64,000 nt of DNA, from contig CM049321.1 in NCBI GenBank assembly GCA_026874595.1, positions 4,643,479 through 4,707,478 of the forward strand, written 5' to 3'. Below the pieces are notes generated by a model. The model searched no databases. It was not told the origin of the DNA and saw only the letters and a program-made list of their open reading frames with translations. Of this stretch, positions 12,101 to 22,300 are shown one piece after another. The DNA is from Sipunculus nudus (lineage: Eukaryota > Annelida > Sipuncula > Golfingiida > Sipunculidae). Every line of letters begins with the position of its first letter. The stretch's first letter is position 1. The position numbers and the translations under genes were made by a program.

Positions 12101-15100
12101 TCTGTCTTTAACAGACTACTCTCCACGAGTTCATCATCAAACTTTTTCCGTTTGATACTTCTCGTAGAGCTGCGTCTCTTCTGCAGCCCAGCGGCCATCG
12201 CAGCTGTAACCATCGGGGGTGTCAAACTGTCACCTACAAGTCCCGACAGTGCTAGGTCAGCTGGGTCATGTGACGCCAACTCTGCTGCCTTTTTCTCTAC
12301 CACTAAAATTAATAAATACAGGCAAAATTAAATAAGTTCTGGTGGACTCACTGATGGGCTAAAGCTGAAACAGAGGTTTTTTTTTAAATATAATATCATA
12401 ACATACACATACTCCAATGACTTTATCAATACAGAGTTTAAGTTGGCAGTGTGTAAAACCTGGCCCCCAAGGATCCCTGACTCCAAAATCAATTTCAATT
12501 TATTAAATGATTCAAACCTTAAAAACACCCCTGCTATACTGATATAAAAACATAGCAATGTCACTGAATGTTGTGGACTGCTTTGTTAATGAACAATTCA
12601 ATGAACAATTTAAGTGTGCACAAACATTTTGGTGATGACTGCCCTAGCTGCTGCAGTTTGATTGCTGTTCCGTTTTGGCAGACCCCAAAGGACAGGACTA
12701 ACGTCATACATCGTATAGAGTCCTTTGTTATTTTATTTAAACTGTAAGTGAAAATATAACAATGCAGGCATACTAGCAAAGGTTTTTTTATGACAAAGTG
12801 CACCACCAGTCATTACGGACCTGAAACTGATTTTACCTAGAAATTTCTGGCATCAGAGATGCTGTAGTTTCCGCAGACAATTAAGGAATACCCCCTTCTA
12901 AAATAGGCCCCCTTCTTCTGAAGCATATACTGCCACCAGGGTCAAGGTCACAAATGATTGAACTTGTCCACCATCTTAGTTGAGAAAATTTGTGTATCAA
13001 ATTTGAAGGCAACAGATGTAGTACTTGTACTTCAAAAGTAACAAAAAAATCCTATATATATTTGCAGATTTGGCTTGAAAACCAAGCTCAAGCGCACAAG
13101 TCTTCAAACAGTTCAAGGATGTTGGTGAAAATAATTTTTTATGTAAAATTTGAAGGAAACAGACGCAGTACTTCCAAAGTTATGGGGTTAACAAAAATCC
13201 TATATATTCACAGTTATGTCCTTATAGACCAAGCTCATGGTCACTAGCCTTCAAACATGTCTGATATCTTGGTGGAAACAATTTGTGTATCAAATTTGCA
13301 GAAAAGATATACTGTACTTCATAAGTTATTGGGTCAATAAACATCTAATGTTTCCGCAGATCTGACCTTGAAAAGCATTGGTTAAGGTCACCAGCATGTC
13401 TGACATCTTGTTGAAAACAATCTGTGTCACATTTAAATAATAATTTAAAGATTTGACACTTCCAAAGTTATTTGGTTAAAAAATCTTGTATATTGGCAGA
13501 TTTTTCCTTGAAGGTGAAAAAGTTTTTCAAACTCTTTTGATAACTTATCGACTGACATCTTTCTTTTTGTCAGATTTAAAAAAAAATACATGAATCCACT
13601 TGTAAACAATGTTTTTGTTTGTTTTTCACCAAATAATGGAATTATTAAAGGTCAAGGACCCTCACAAGATAATGACCCCAATTTACATAGACTTCACCCT
13701 ATAAACCATTTTTATGCATGTGCATAATATGAAAGAAATCTATCTGTTAGTGTTTTATTTATAATGCTCACAATACTGACATGTACCGGTAGTAATAACT
13801 GGGTGTAAAACTAAAGGCATGAAAACAAGAAAAGGATAATATGACTTGCCACCAGTCTATGGTACAAGATAAAGTTATCTAAGATCTTTTGGGATCCTGA
13901 CTTTTGGACTAATCTATGCACCTTTTCTTGAGATATTTAAGATTTTGTGTGATTTTCACCAAACGTGGAAATATTCAAGGTCAAGGCCACTCTCCTTGTA
14001 ATGGCCATGACCCCTTTTTAAAAAGGCTTCGTTCTCTCACCCTTCAAGTTTGATACAGATCTGTGAAATATTTTTGAGATTTTTCTCACAAGTTTTATCA
14101 GCAGTGGAGGTGGCTGTGGGACCATCCTAAAACCCTAGTATTGCCCACTTTATTGCTATTCCACATAACACAGCCTACATGTTCTATTCATTTTTCTCTA
14201 CATTTGAAAAGCCATGCCACTTAAAGTAGGTTTTAATATATTTTCAAAAAAGGACATGTTGACTACTTGCAATTCAAACGAAGTTAAGTACATGAATAAT
14301 GATTTATAAATATATATTTATTATCATTATTTTTCAAACAAAATAGACAGATGGAATAAAATGCAAATTTAACAATTTTATCTAATACTTATAAAAGGAA
14401 TTCGGTTCACGTCTGTTCGCTATGTTCTCTAAAACCGCGTTGTGTACAATATTGTGCCTTATATCATTTTAAAGGTTATTATGCCTGCAGTGACATAGGT
14501 GATATGAGAATAAATAATTTTTAATGTACATATAATTTTGAGTGATTTTTCGGTTTTTACTGACTTGCACAGAGGTAGGACTGAGCACAGCCGAACTGCC
14601 TTTGGCAATGACCAGAACGCATGCATCGTGGTCTTTCAACCACAAACACTACTATTGTTTATATGAATAACGCTTGCTTTCAGCGAGGGATTTGAGCCTG
14701 TCGGGCCTTTCAATTAAACGAGGCTCTCACCCACGTGCGTGGTCAGTAAAAGAGAAAAACACATGTTTCTCGCTTTATGAAATGGAGAGTTCAACCCAGG
14801 AGGATTAATGACAAAACCTAATTCAAGGTATCAATTTCACGATCCGTTGTGGAGTGGGATGGGGTGGAATGGTGTTTGGGGTTTCAGGCCTCAAAATTTG
14901 TCTGATATGATGAAAACAAATTGCGGCGGTTGAGATGAATACGGACCCTCTGCATGGAGTCCCGTTGAGTCCGCTTCTGCTACTTACGAGGTATGCATAT
15001 TTCTGTTTCTTTCTTCAGGAACAGTTTCCTTGCAATGTACATTTAATAAAAATTTCATGTGTTCATCACATTAACCTAATCTTTATAAGTCCACCAACAG

Positions 15101-18100
15101 AATCCAGTCAAATATCATCGAAAACCTGAATGCCCCCACGTCTCATTCCGTCAACACCATCACTGACCAGGTCATCAAGGTAAACATACCGGGGTATAAA
15201 TTTCTTGCCACGAGGACAGCCCAACAAAATAAATGTTAAAAATATTGGAGCGACTGCAGGATCACTCATGCACTGTCTCCACCAGGTTATGAGTTTATAC
15301 GGATGGACGGTATGATGTTAAGGATTCATTTAATTTAAAAGTAAGTGGCAAAATTAAGATACAAGCAGCTGTACCTAGAAACGTTTTCTGTTCACAGAAC
15401 TGTTGTGCCTCAGAGAGGTGCGTGAGTTATTCTGCAGTCATGCCAAAATGTTTATACATATCTTATGGAGACAGTTTTCCATTGAAAACCTATATTTTCT
15501 GTTAACTTTTAGAATAAAACAAGGGACCCATGGGTCACGGGGCTCAGCTGATCGTGATTGGACTATAAATGTTTCTCCACTGTGATACTATATCGAGTTG
15601 ATAAAGCTTATGAATATCATGGACATGTTGGGCTATTATAAAGGAATGTAATGTAATATGTGAGTAAATGATAAATGAAATTACCTGACTGATGGATTAA
15701 TAGAGTAAAATATAGTGGTTTATTTTTTATTTATTTAGGAGGGGTTGAAAATTGTGATATATTTGAGCAAATATGAATTCAATGACAGCAGTAATAAGCA
15801 GTAGTAGAATGATGATAAGGCTATTTGTTGAAGGATCTAAAGTGTATGGAAGTCTGCAAGCTTTCAATTTGACAGATATGATGTTATGATTAACTATGCT
15901 GATGAAGGGATTTATGACTTTGTATGACACAATATCTCTTTAGTCTTGACAAGGTACATTATTGTGATGCCCACTATGTCTACATATTACACAATATTGA
16001 CATAATTTCTGGCATGTACATAAGTACCTATGGACGAATAGTTATACAAAATATATTCATCTTGTTCTTGCTTACTGAGGCTAACTTTGGGATGGGGTTC
16101 GGAGAAGGGAAAAGTGAGGGCAGCAAGAAAGTGGATGTAGAAATATTCTATTTTAATGTTTTTCATTTATATAAGAATATGAGAAGCTAAGAGGAAAGGG
16201 GCCCTCCTACTTGGTTATAGTAAAGTTCTAAATATATGATTGCAAACTAATACTCTGACAAGACTGTCATGAAGGAAAACAGTAAAAGTTTTGAGATACT
16301 GTGATGCATATGAAAATTTACAGATGGACAGGCAAGTGGACAGAATGGACTAATACCTTTATTTCACTTTCAAGGGAATAATGCATTTAAGTTTATATAT
16401 AAGCTTACTTTTTTAGCATATCCACTTTTTCCATTAAGAAGTTTTTATCTGAATAATTTTTTTTATTTACAAGTTTTATAAAATTTTAATAAAAAAAACT
16501 GAAAATATAAGTTAAAATATTAGAATTGTTGCAAAAGTTGCAATCATTATATATCCAGAGTGTAGCTCATATTGGGGTCATATTATGCATACATATATAT
16601 TTTATTATTTTTAAATCACAAATGTTTAAACTGAATTTAAAAGAAAATAATGCCACAACATGGCATCTTCAAGATTATTCTTTGAATCACTATTAAAAAG
16701 TTTTGCACATTGGAGTTTTCAGTATATGCTTAATTTTATTCACCGAAATAAAATAAAAGATAAGTAAATTTGATAAAATAAAACATATTTTCAAATGAAG
16801 TATACACACTGTTGGTTGAATGAGGGACAAACAATATCATTGTGCTAATTACTATCCCAGCTTTAATTTATTACTGGAATTAATAGTCAATTTCAAACCT
16901 GGTGAAGTTTTTACTCTTCTGAAGTAAGGAATTACTTATCTGATGAACATATACACTTTCATAGCAATACACCACTTTGTGGACACAATTAAATGTACAC
17001 TTTAATCATTGTAACCCTGGTGGTACAATATAAAATCTAAATTGTAGCATAACCTAGAATAAGAATGAATCAAATACAGAAAATAATAACATTCATCCAG
17101 TTTATGCAACATCTGGATGGGGGAGGGGAGTGCAGGGCAGAGGGGAAGCCTGCTGGTAGTGGCCAAGCTGGGCCAAGGCAAGCTGCCTGGGGTGGGTTAA
17201 ATAATGCAAGTGAAGGCTGTACTACTAGGTAGGCTAGGTGTAAACAACACTTGACATGTGTATGAAAACTTGAATAAAAGCTACTTTTTTTCAATCAATT
17301 CCTTTGAAATTTCAGATTTTAAAAGATTAAATCCTTATGTATATATGCTGTGAAAATTAAATCAACAGTGCTTACAGGGAAAAAATGTGCCATTCCCAAA
17401 GTTGGACAAAATTTAAGGTATTGATTTTTTATTTATGCTAATAACTTGAAAAATTTGCAAAATTCAGATCTAATTTTGGGTAAACAATTGAATCTTGATT
17501 AAATAAAGTTAAATTCCTGAAAAAAGTCTCTAGCTTCAGCAATTCTCATGTTAGGTGAGTATTTCTGTTTTTTTTTTAAATTGCATTATATTTTGGCCAA
17601 TAACTTCAAAATAATACCCAACACTGACCTAATTTTTTGTATGTTCATAGAAAATGTATGAAAGAATGTGAATACTAAGTATAATAAAAAACAGATGAGT
17701 GGTTTTGATATTAGGCAGCCTTGAAGTGTAACAATGGCTTTTTTTATGGAAAATGGAGGTTTTTCCTTAATATCTCGAAGGAACGAAGTCCTAATGACCC
17801 AATTTTCGGTATGGTAGGAGATTTTGGGGACATCTAATGGTATGCAAAATTTTGGAATCGTTGGTCCAATGGTTTCAAAATGTGCCCTGTTAACGGCCGG
17901 CCGGACGACGGACAAAGGACCACGACTATAGCTCAGATGACTTATAGTCAGCTGAGCTAAAAATGAGCCAACATTTCACATCTCAGTTAATAAATCTCCC
18001 CAACCCAGGTAATAAGCCCAGTATACCGGGTCTATCAGCTAGTATGGTTATAAAAAGAAAACATAAATATAATAATACAGAGACATAAACACAATAAATA

Positions 18101-19195
18101 AATCACATGGGTGTTATGCCTGCATGTGATAATGAAATAAGTACTGAAAAAGTGTTTAAAACACAGTGTGTACAAGACGTCCATTGTTCTGTGAGATAGG
18201 CGTGTCAGGTTCAATCACAATTAATTGTCAAATTATCATGCAAAACAGACTTATTTTTATGTTTTTACTCAAACATGATATAAAACATGATATAAAAAAC
18301 ATCTAATGATCTTTAGATACTTTTCTGCTTGAAAGTCTCGACAAAGAACCACAAGAGTTTTAAGCTTTAAATTTAAATATTTTACTCCAGTCATATATCA
18401 TCAAACAGCCTGATACAATGCTGATTATGGCCCAATTAACCTGTGCTACAGCCACAAAGTGACCATCAGTCATGTTGCCAGGCTGTCCAGGGTGTAGATC
18501 CAGTGTCCGTCTCTGTATACAGTGAGGGAGAAAACTACTTGGTTTTTGTAGACATGTGCCCTGCCTGAAATTAATATCTGTTGTTCCTTTGAGTTTGTAA
18601 ACATAACAAACATTATCTATATATATCAAACCCTTAACTACTACACCTTAAGTACTTGTTTGCCTGCTCTAATAAGATAATGCAACATATTACAAAGTGA
18701 TGAGAGCAAGCTATTAACCAGATATAAAATGTTGCTTATGGTCATGGACATAAGGGATCAGTCTGTTTTCATAGGTCACCTCCTGATTGGCTGTCAGGTG
18801 TCAGGCTCATTCATCATGGAAATCTAAGCAAAAGTATTACTCCCTGGTCCCTAAAATAGTGCCATCAAGTGACTAAAACAGAAAGTCTAGGAAAAATAAT
18901 TGGCTTCAGGCAGGCCTTGTTACTACCAGCACATTTTCTTGTTTAAGATATCTGAAAAATGTTTACACACCCAGGTAAAGACCCACATTTGTTTATTATA
19001 AATCAATTATTTATTTAAAAATCTGTGTCCTCACATGTTATCTAGAGTGCTAGTAAGCCTTACTGGGAGTGGGAGGCTTACTATGTAGGCTGTCCAGGTT
19101 GTGGTCTTACCTGATGGGATAAGGGGTGGGTCCTGGCTGTCATCTGTCCCACTCACTACCAAGCTGGACTCTCCTGGGGAAGCCATTGCTGCCAT
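3062..19195 (-). CDS. MCRS1: MCRS1, microspherule protein 1 (5' and middle coding exons, partial)
   Basis: Ten exons join in phase: 19195-19111, 12302-11986, 10578-10540, 9048-8968, 8509-8400, 6970-6862, 5908-5770, 5250-5175, 3666-3638, 3154-3062. They give about 359 residues. MCRS1 is a nuclear subunit of the NSL/KAT8 histone acetyltransferase and INO80 remodelling complexes (known of the family). Seen here: basic RRSSTR (71-76) and KRKKFDDE (79-86) nuclear-localisation-like motifs, a sumoylation-type IKVE (106-109), then the MCRS_N domain from TKDLGRWKP through VHLGVKFSC, EVQERWYALLYDP, a conserved HP.....QSK segment, TAKAL.THW.LMKQY and LNFSDAED, and a charged helix ADRRQKREIR. These match vertebrate MCRS1 nearly block for block. 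The family's C-terminal FHA domain is absent, so its exons must lie left of position 1. The opposite-strand exons at 14935-15179 sit in intron 1. Confidence 0.95.
3638..3666 (-). CDS. MCRS1: MCRS1 coding exon 9 (29-nt micro-exon)
   Basis: Only 29 nt between a long poly-T/CAG acceptor and GTAAGT donor. Encodes DHKDDVLEH, corresponding to DMRDEVLEH of the vertebrate protein. Both flanking phases fit. Easily missed by gene finders. Confidence 0.85.
3696..4110. repeat. Two diverged tandem copies of an about 300-bp sequence
   Basis: The stretch GGGAAAATATTTGG...TAGCGAGGCAGTTTGATCTGC..TTATATGCACC (about 3717-3842) recurs diverged at about 4008-4103 (GGGGAAAATATTTAGG...TAGCGAGACCGTTTGGTCTGC..TTATATGCACC). 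It lies between MCRS1 exons 8 and 9. No coding potential was recognised. Confidence 0.6.
5175..5250 (-). CDS. MCRS1: MCRS1 coding exon 8
   Basis: 76 nt, acceptor TTTGCAG, donor GTATGT. Encodes VQAMPKGDHVLNFSDAEDMI then NDEGLK, the conserved PKGD..LNFSDAED stretch. It is split by phase at both ends. Confidence 0.95.
5470..5765 (+). repeat. GT-rich minisatellite (GTGTTGATGCCTGTGTCTGCCT)
   Basis: Irregular repeats of GATGTGTTGATGCCTGTGTCTGCCTGTG run up to within about 5 nt of the MCRS1 exon 7 donor. On the sense (minus) strand they give a CA-rich intronic run directly downstream of a 5' splice site. Such runs are known binding sites for hnRNP L-type splicing regulators, so an effect on exon 7 is possible but inferred. 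Confidence 0.7.
5770..5908 (-). CDS. MCRS1: MCRS1 coding exon 7
   Basis: 139 nt, acceptor ATTACAG, donor GTAAGT. Encodes SSQPSIDVFQELLNRNPTTF followed by HPARTAKALYTHWLLMKQYH and LLPDQS. A GT-rich minisatellite starts within about 20 nt of the donor, inside the intron. Confidence 0.96.
6085..6315. mobile_element. Poly-G/poly-C ended short element
   Basis: Begins CAGAAGTGGATTC followed by 26 G (6107-6132). It ends with 15 C (6271-6285), then TTCCTAAATTCTGGATCTGCCTCTG. The outer sequences are approximate inverted repeats of each other (CAGARGYRGATYC). A second member is at about 23215-23425. It lies between MCRS1 exons 6 and 7 and has no coding capacity. Confidence 0.6.
6862..6970 (-). CDS. 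MCRS1: MCRS1 coding exon 6
   Basis: 109 nt, acceptor TTTCAG, donor GTAAGT. Encodes LAVGAIKQLHPDVISAVQSK then TLYSKDEENLLGKVAS, aligned with the vertebrate KLACQAMRQLHPE...QSKALFSKAEE block. Confidence 0.96.
7725..8000 (+). repeat. Dispersed repeat containing TGACC half-sites
   Basis: Contains GTGACCTTAACCTTTGACCTTGTGACCC and GGGTCATATATAAG...TAATTTGTGGACAGATGG. It is clearly related to the longer array at 29470-30105 and sits between MCRS1 exons 5 and 6. Confidence 0.65.
8400..8509 (-). CDS. MCRS1: MCRS1 coding exon 5 (core of MCRS_N domain)
   Basis: 110 nt, acceptor AAACAG, donor GTAAGT. Encodes TCDLTAVHLGVKFSCKFTL then KEVQERWYALLYDPVIS, nearly identical to the vertebrate protein. Ends two bases into a Lys codon that is completed by exon 6. 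Confidence 0.97.
8827..8858. repeat. Perfect 15-bp inverted repeat (hairpin)
   Basis: ATTTTCAGGCATTTT, two bases, then its exact reverse complement. The preceding 120 bp holds several GGCAATTT/GTCAATTT-like fragments, suggesting the core of a decayed palindromic MITE. Intronic, in MCRS1 intron 4. Confidence 0.7.
8968..9048 (-). CDS. MCRS1: MCRS1 coding exon 4
   Basis: 81 nt, phase 0-0, acceptor TTTCAG, donor GTGGGT. The segment STKDLGRWKPQDDLALITAV matches the start of the MCRS_N domain. Residues 148-174 of the model. Confidence 0.93.
10105..10195 (+). repeat. AAGATTAAGGT minisatellite
   Basis: About eight imperfect copies of AAGATTAAGRT in MCRS1 intron 3. No further function can be read. 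Confidence 0.75.
10540..10578 (-). CDS. MCRS1: MCRS1 coding exon 3 (39-nt micro-exon)
   Basis: Thirteen codons (SSSKRSKKARTSH) between acceptor TTGCAG and donor GTGAGT, phase 0 on both sides. It fits the Lys/Arg-rich linker (KKVSK..TKRVKKSK) of vertebrate MCRS1. Its symmetrical phase means it could be skipped without a frameshift. Confidence 0.75.
10635..11050. mobile_element. hAT-like MITE with perfect 8-bp target duplication
   Basis: Flanked by AGCAAATG at 10627-10634 and again at 11051-11058. The ends are inverted CAGGGTT (CAGGGTTCACATT versus CAGGGTTGCAGGTT on the other strand). An 8-bp duplication with CAG..-type ends is the hAT hallmark. The interior repeats GGGTAAAACC and its complement several times, giving it strong palindromic potential. 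Non-coding; located between MCRS1 exons 2 and 3. Confidence 0.85.
11060..11985. other. MCRS1 intron 2, 5' part, no feature
   Basis: AT-rich sequence with no recognised repeat or exon. The open frame at 11583-11864 lacks any family match and no splice context supports it. Confidence 0.5.
11986..12302 (-). CDS. MCRS1: MCRS1 coding exon 2 (nuclear-localisation segment)
   Basis: 317 nt from acceptor TTTTAG to donor GTAAGT. It encodes residues 29-134. The block KRRSSTRSIKRKKFDDELVE is almost identical to vertebrate MCRS1 and fixes both identity and frame. An IKVEPP stretch is a textbook SUMO-acceptor pattern. The rest is Ala/Pro rich and probably disordered. Confidence 0.95.
12940..13530 (+). repeat. 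About 140-bp tandem repeat, four units
   Basis: The phrase AATTTGTGTATCAAATTTG..(G)AA..ACAGA..GTACTTC.AAAGTTAT recurs at about 12987, 13129, 13280 and 13418. Each copy is followed by AAATCCTATATATT..GCAGAT. Units are diverged (several indels), so this is an old array in MCRS1 intron 1. Confidence 0.75.
13790..14165 (+). repeat. Dispersed repeat, related to 30105-30505
   Basis: GGCATGAAAACAAGAAAAGGATAATA, then CTTGAGATATTTAAGATTTTGTG, GGTCAAGGCCACTCTCC.TG..ATGGCCATGACCCC and GTGGGACCATCCTAAAACC.TAGTATT. The same string of blocks occurs at 30105-30505. This copy has CTTGCCACCAG where the other has the intact GGTGGCGCCACCAG, so the palindrome is lost here. Confidence 0.75.
14732..14737. promoter_or_regulatory. 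CACGTG E-box upstream of the nested gene
   Basis: Canonical CACGTG about 200 bp before the ATG at 14935, inside a locally GC-richer stretch (about 14560-14960). It could serve bHLH-Zip factors. Assignment as a promoter element is inference from position only. Confidence 0.3.
14935..15179 (+). CDS. Unidentified nested gene, first two coding exons (partial)
   Basis: Exon 1 14935-14990 (ATG to donor GTATGC, phase 2) and exon 2 15101-15179 (acceptor CCAACAG, donor GTAAAC, phase 0) join to 45 codons: MNTDPLHGVPLSPLLLLTRI then QSNIIENLNAPTSH and SVNTITDQVIK. The amphipathic helix style and the LLxxI...V..IT.QV.K pattern loosely recall the N-terminal part of BORCS7, a subunit of the lysosome-positioning BORC complex, but the match is too weak to name it. 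No following exon was recognised. Support comes from good splice sites, matched phase, GC-richer codons than the surroundings and a purine-rich start context. It lies antisense inside MCRS1 intron 1. Confidence 0.55.
15190..17580. other. MCRS1 intron 1 interior, no recognised feature
   Basis: AT-rich with A and T runs. The open frames at 15924-16190 and 17070-17294 show no domain or splice support. Later exons of the nested plus-strand gene would be expected here or farther right but were not found. Confidence 0.5.
17580..17965 (+). repeat. Repeat end with GGCCGGCC and AGCTCAG hairpin
   Basis: Runs from TTTGGCCAATAACTTC through TTAACGGCCGGCCGGACGACGGACAAAGGACCACGAC into a hairpin at 17929-17959. 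The hairpin arms are TAGCTCAGATGACT and AGTCAGCTGAGCTA (one mismatch, 3-nt loop), followed by AAAAAT. Such GACGACGGAC..AGCTCAG ends are widespread interspersed repeats in molluscs, from general knowledge. Class is uncertain. Confidence 0.6.
17970..19020. other. No recognised feature
   Basis: AT-rich sequence between the AGCTCAG repeat and MCRS1 exon 1. No exons, repeats or RNA genes seen. Confidence 0.5.
19111..19195 (-). CDS. MCRS1: MCRS1 coding exon 1
   Basis: Encodes residues 1-28 plus one base (MAAMASPGESS...DDSQDPP). The ATG follows an apparent acceptor (poly-T then CAG at about 19203-19201), so a separate 5' UTR exon probably lies upstream. A second in-frame ATG follows three codons later. 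The donor is GTAAGA. The single leftover G joins TG of exon 2 to make a valine codon. The low-complexity acidic N terminus is poorly conserved in this family, so this exon rests mainly on the splice phase and the continuous frame. Confidence 0.8.
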
Positions 19196-19286
19196 TTTTT
19201 CCTGAAAAAAAACCACACAGATGTAGATCAACAAGGTTGGTACATGTAAATCAATTATCCTTTGGCTGATCCCTAAATTTGAGAAA

Positions 19287-19301
19287 GGGGGGGGGGGGGG
19301 G
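19287..19301 (+). repeat. G15 homopolymer
   Basis: Fifteen consecutive G preceded by ATCCCTAAATTTGAGAAA, resembling the poly-G edge of the elements at 6085 and 23215. Possibly a solo end. It is about 90 bp upstream of the MCRS1 start codon, within the preceding intron or 5' flank. Confidence 0.6.
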
Positions 19302-19309
19302 TGCTTATA

Positions 19310-22300
19310 CTGGGTTGGCAGGGTATAATGAAAAGCTCTATTATAGGTGTTATTCCAAATGTACTGATAATTCACCTTTATCTCTCATTCAGATTACAGA
19401 GACAACCAAGGAACATAGAAAGTGATACAGCACACGTAGTCACTCTACAAATTTTTATATTAATTTTTCATGCTCTCTGCTGTAGACCAGATTCTACAAA
19501 CCTCCGATAGTGTTAGGCTGAACATTATGCTCCATTCAAAGGAACAAGAAGAACAAATAACCCATTGCTCAGCTGACAAGCATGAGATAAGGACTTAATT
19601 TTAACAACTGTTGTCTTATTTTGAAGAAAATGATTGCAAATGTTGTGAACATTTTGGGGAGAGGCAGAATAATTTTTACACATAAAGCACATTATTTGAT
19701 GGTTCAGGGCAAAACAGTGATACAGGGCATGACTGTACATTTGCTACCAGACGATCAACTGGCCAATCTGGCCGGCTAATTATGAACCAGCACGAGGCCA
19801 TCGGTTGTTAAATTGTGTGGGCTAAATGTTTGAAACCCATGAATTTAACTTGGTTTGTGCTACCTGTTTGCAGAGATACTTTTTAGTGCATTCATTTATC
19901 ATGCTATATAGTGATAAATTTGTATGCAAATTAAACCTAAATCTTGGTGATACGCAAATTATTAACAATAATAAGGTCCTGTATTGTACCATGATGATTT
20001 CAGGCCTCTCATGTTTTATATTAAAAATAAAGATTCCCAAACTTCAAACATTTCCAAGATCATTCAAATCTTCTTGCACAAGAACGGTACAGTCAAAGAG
20101 TAAAATGCACAGAATCCCAGTTAATGGAAGGAAACACATTTTCATTGGTCCCTTGCCCAACACAATAATTGTCCATAGGAGTTGTGGTCTTTTTGCTATT
20201 ACAAATGGTGTAGATTTTTTTTTCAATGAATAAGTCTATCATAAATTTAAACAAGGACCTGATAAGGTGAATAAGCTTTTTGTGAATATATCATATGGCT
20301 AGTTAAAATTCTTAATTGAAATTTCCATATGGCTTTAAACACAGAAGCATCACTTTGCTGAATGATTTAGACTAGTGAATGATCTGACATTCCACTATTG
20401 AATGCACAGTGTGACATTCATAATGATTAAATGTAAGATTTGATTGGACTGCCTTTTTCGGAGAATTTTCGAGTTTTTCCAGGTTTTATTATATGCCGTC
20501 ATAAATGCATGATCTGATTTTACACAACTTTTTTTCCTGAAAAGTGTTTTGTTCTCCAGTGTACTTGCTGTTTTTTATGCAGCACTAATCAGGATCCTTG
20601 ATACATAGGCAGCATATATTGCAGTTACTCAAATGTGAGAGAAGACGGATTTTAGACTGTAAAGGTGTAAATCTTTTAAATCGGTCTACTATGACAGATT
20701 TAGTCTTTGAATGTTGGCAAAGGTAGCAAAAAGTGCATGGGATCACGGTTGAACAGGCAGCGTAGGACAGGTTGTACAGGCAGCGTAGGACAGATTAAAA
20801 AGCGTTCTGTCTGAATTACGGGCCTGTAGGCTGTAGTTACTAGTGTAGCTTGATAATTGTCAAAACTGACAAAAAGAGATAAGACACTGTAAGCAATTTT
20901 TACACTCATTATCGCTCACCATTTCCTACTAAGAGCTTTCAAGTTATCAAATTTAAGATTTCCTAAAAATTGACAGATTCATTTGGAAGCTGCAACATAC
21001 CTAATGAGTAGAAAAAGATTTTTTGATTATCATTGCTACATATACTCCTTAATTAGACGTCGTTTCCTTGAGTGCAGGATCAGGAAAAATAAACAAGAGA
21101 ATAACGTTATTCCGCTTCCAGTCACGCTAATTTCTCCTCTGTCCACCAGGGGTTATTCAAATGAGGGAGTTCCCTGGTAGGAATCAACTTGCACGTCATA
21201 ACTTTGTAGTAGCAGCCCCCCCCCCCCCCCCCCGAAACTATTTATAGAATAATATTTATACATTGCAAATGAAATATACTGATGAATAGAATTATGGGCT
21301 TTGGTTCCATTTATGAGTAAACCATGAAATATTATATCTGTTCTGCTAAATGGGTTTGATCATATTGTTGATTTAAATAGTAGTGAACAAAAATTCAAAC
21401 TATATGTGTAAAACAAATAGTTATGTAAATATATACAGTATTAGTAAAAAGAACATGTAGGGGCGACTGAACCTTCCATTTTGTCCAAATAATGGGCGGC
21501 TCATTCACTGTTTAGACCTTTTACATATTCCAGGTCCCATTGTAGCTCACCTAACTGAAAGTCTTTTGAGCAAACACTCTTTATCCAGTGTAAATATTAA
21601 AGCTTTTATGTCTCTCAAATTTGATAAAATAGTTGTTACGCTATAGCCGAGTACTAAACATATTCACTTCACCTTTAAGAAGAAATCAACCTAAATGCAA
21701 GATTATTCTGAACCCCCTTTAATTTTTTTTGTTAAGTATTGCACACTTAACTTATTCTCACGTTTTTGGATGGGGAACATTGGGGAGAGGGCTTTGGCAT
21801 ATTTCAAAGCAATTCTGGTTTGATGAGTGTGAATCGAGTTGAATAATTCAAAACCTTTACATAATTCTTTAATTTTCCAGGTAACAAATTCCAAGCGTAC
21901 GTTTCTCATGAATTGCTTATAGGCACTGAACACCTGATTTTAAGGGCATATACCGTTGTATTTGTTTTATCAGTGTAAGCCGCAGTAAGTGCGACCTATA
22001 TTGATTTTATGCTAGTCAAAACTTGATTTTCGACCTCTTCTCGTATTGCAGTATATGTTTCCTTGAACAATGTTTATTATGTATTAATATATATTGATCA
22101 TGTGGCATGTATTTAAATTCAAGTGGCGCTACTTATTTTGACCATGCAATTTACTGTAAGAGAAATGGTAAATTTTACTTTTTTTCTTAATGTTTTGCAT
22201 TTATGAATTCTATGCACATTTAGGCTAAAGACAAATCTCCTTATCTTACTCTACTGCATAATACAATATTAACGCCGTTTTTTTTTTTTTTTTGCTTTTT

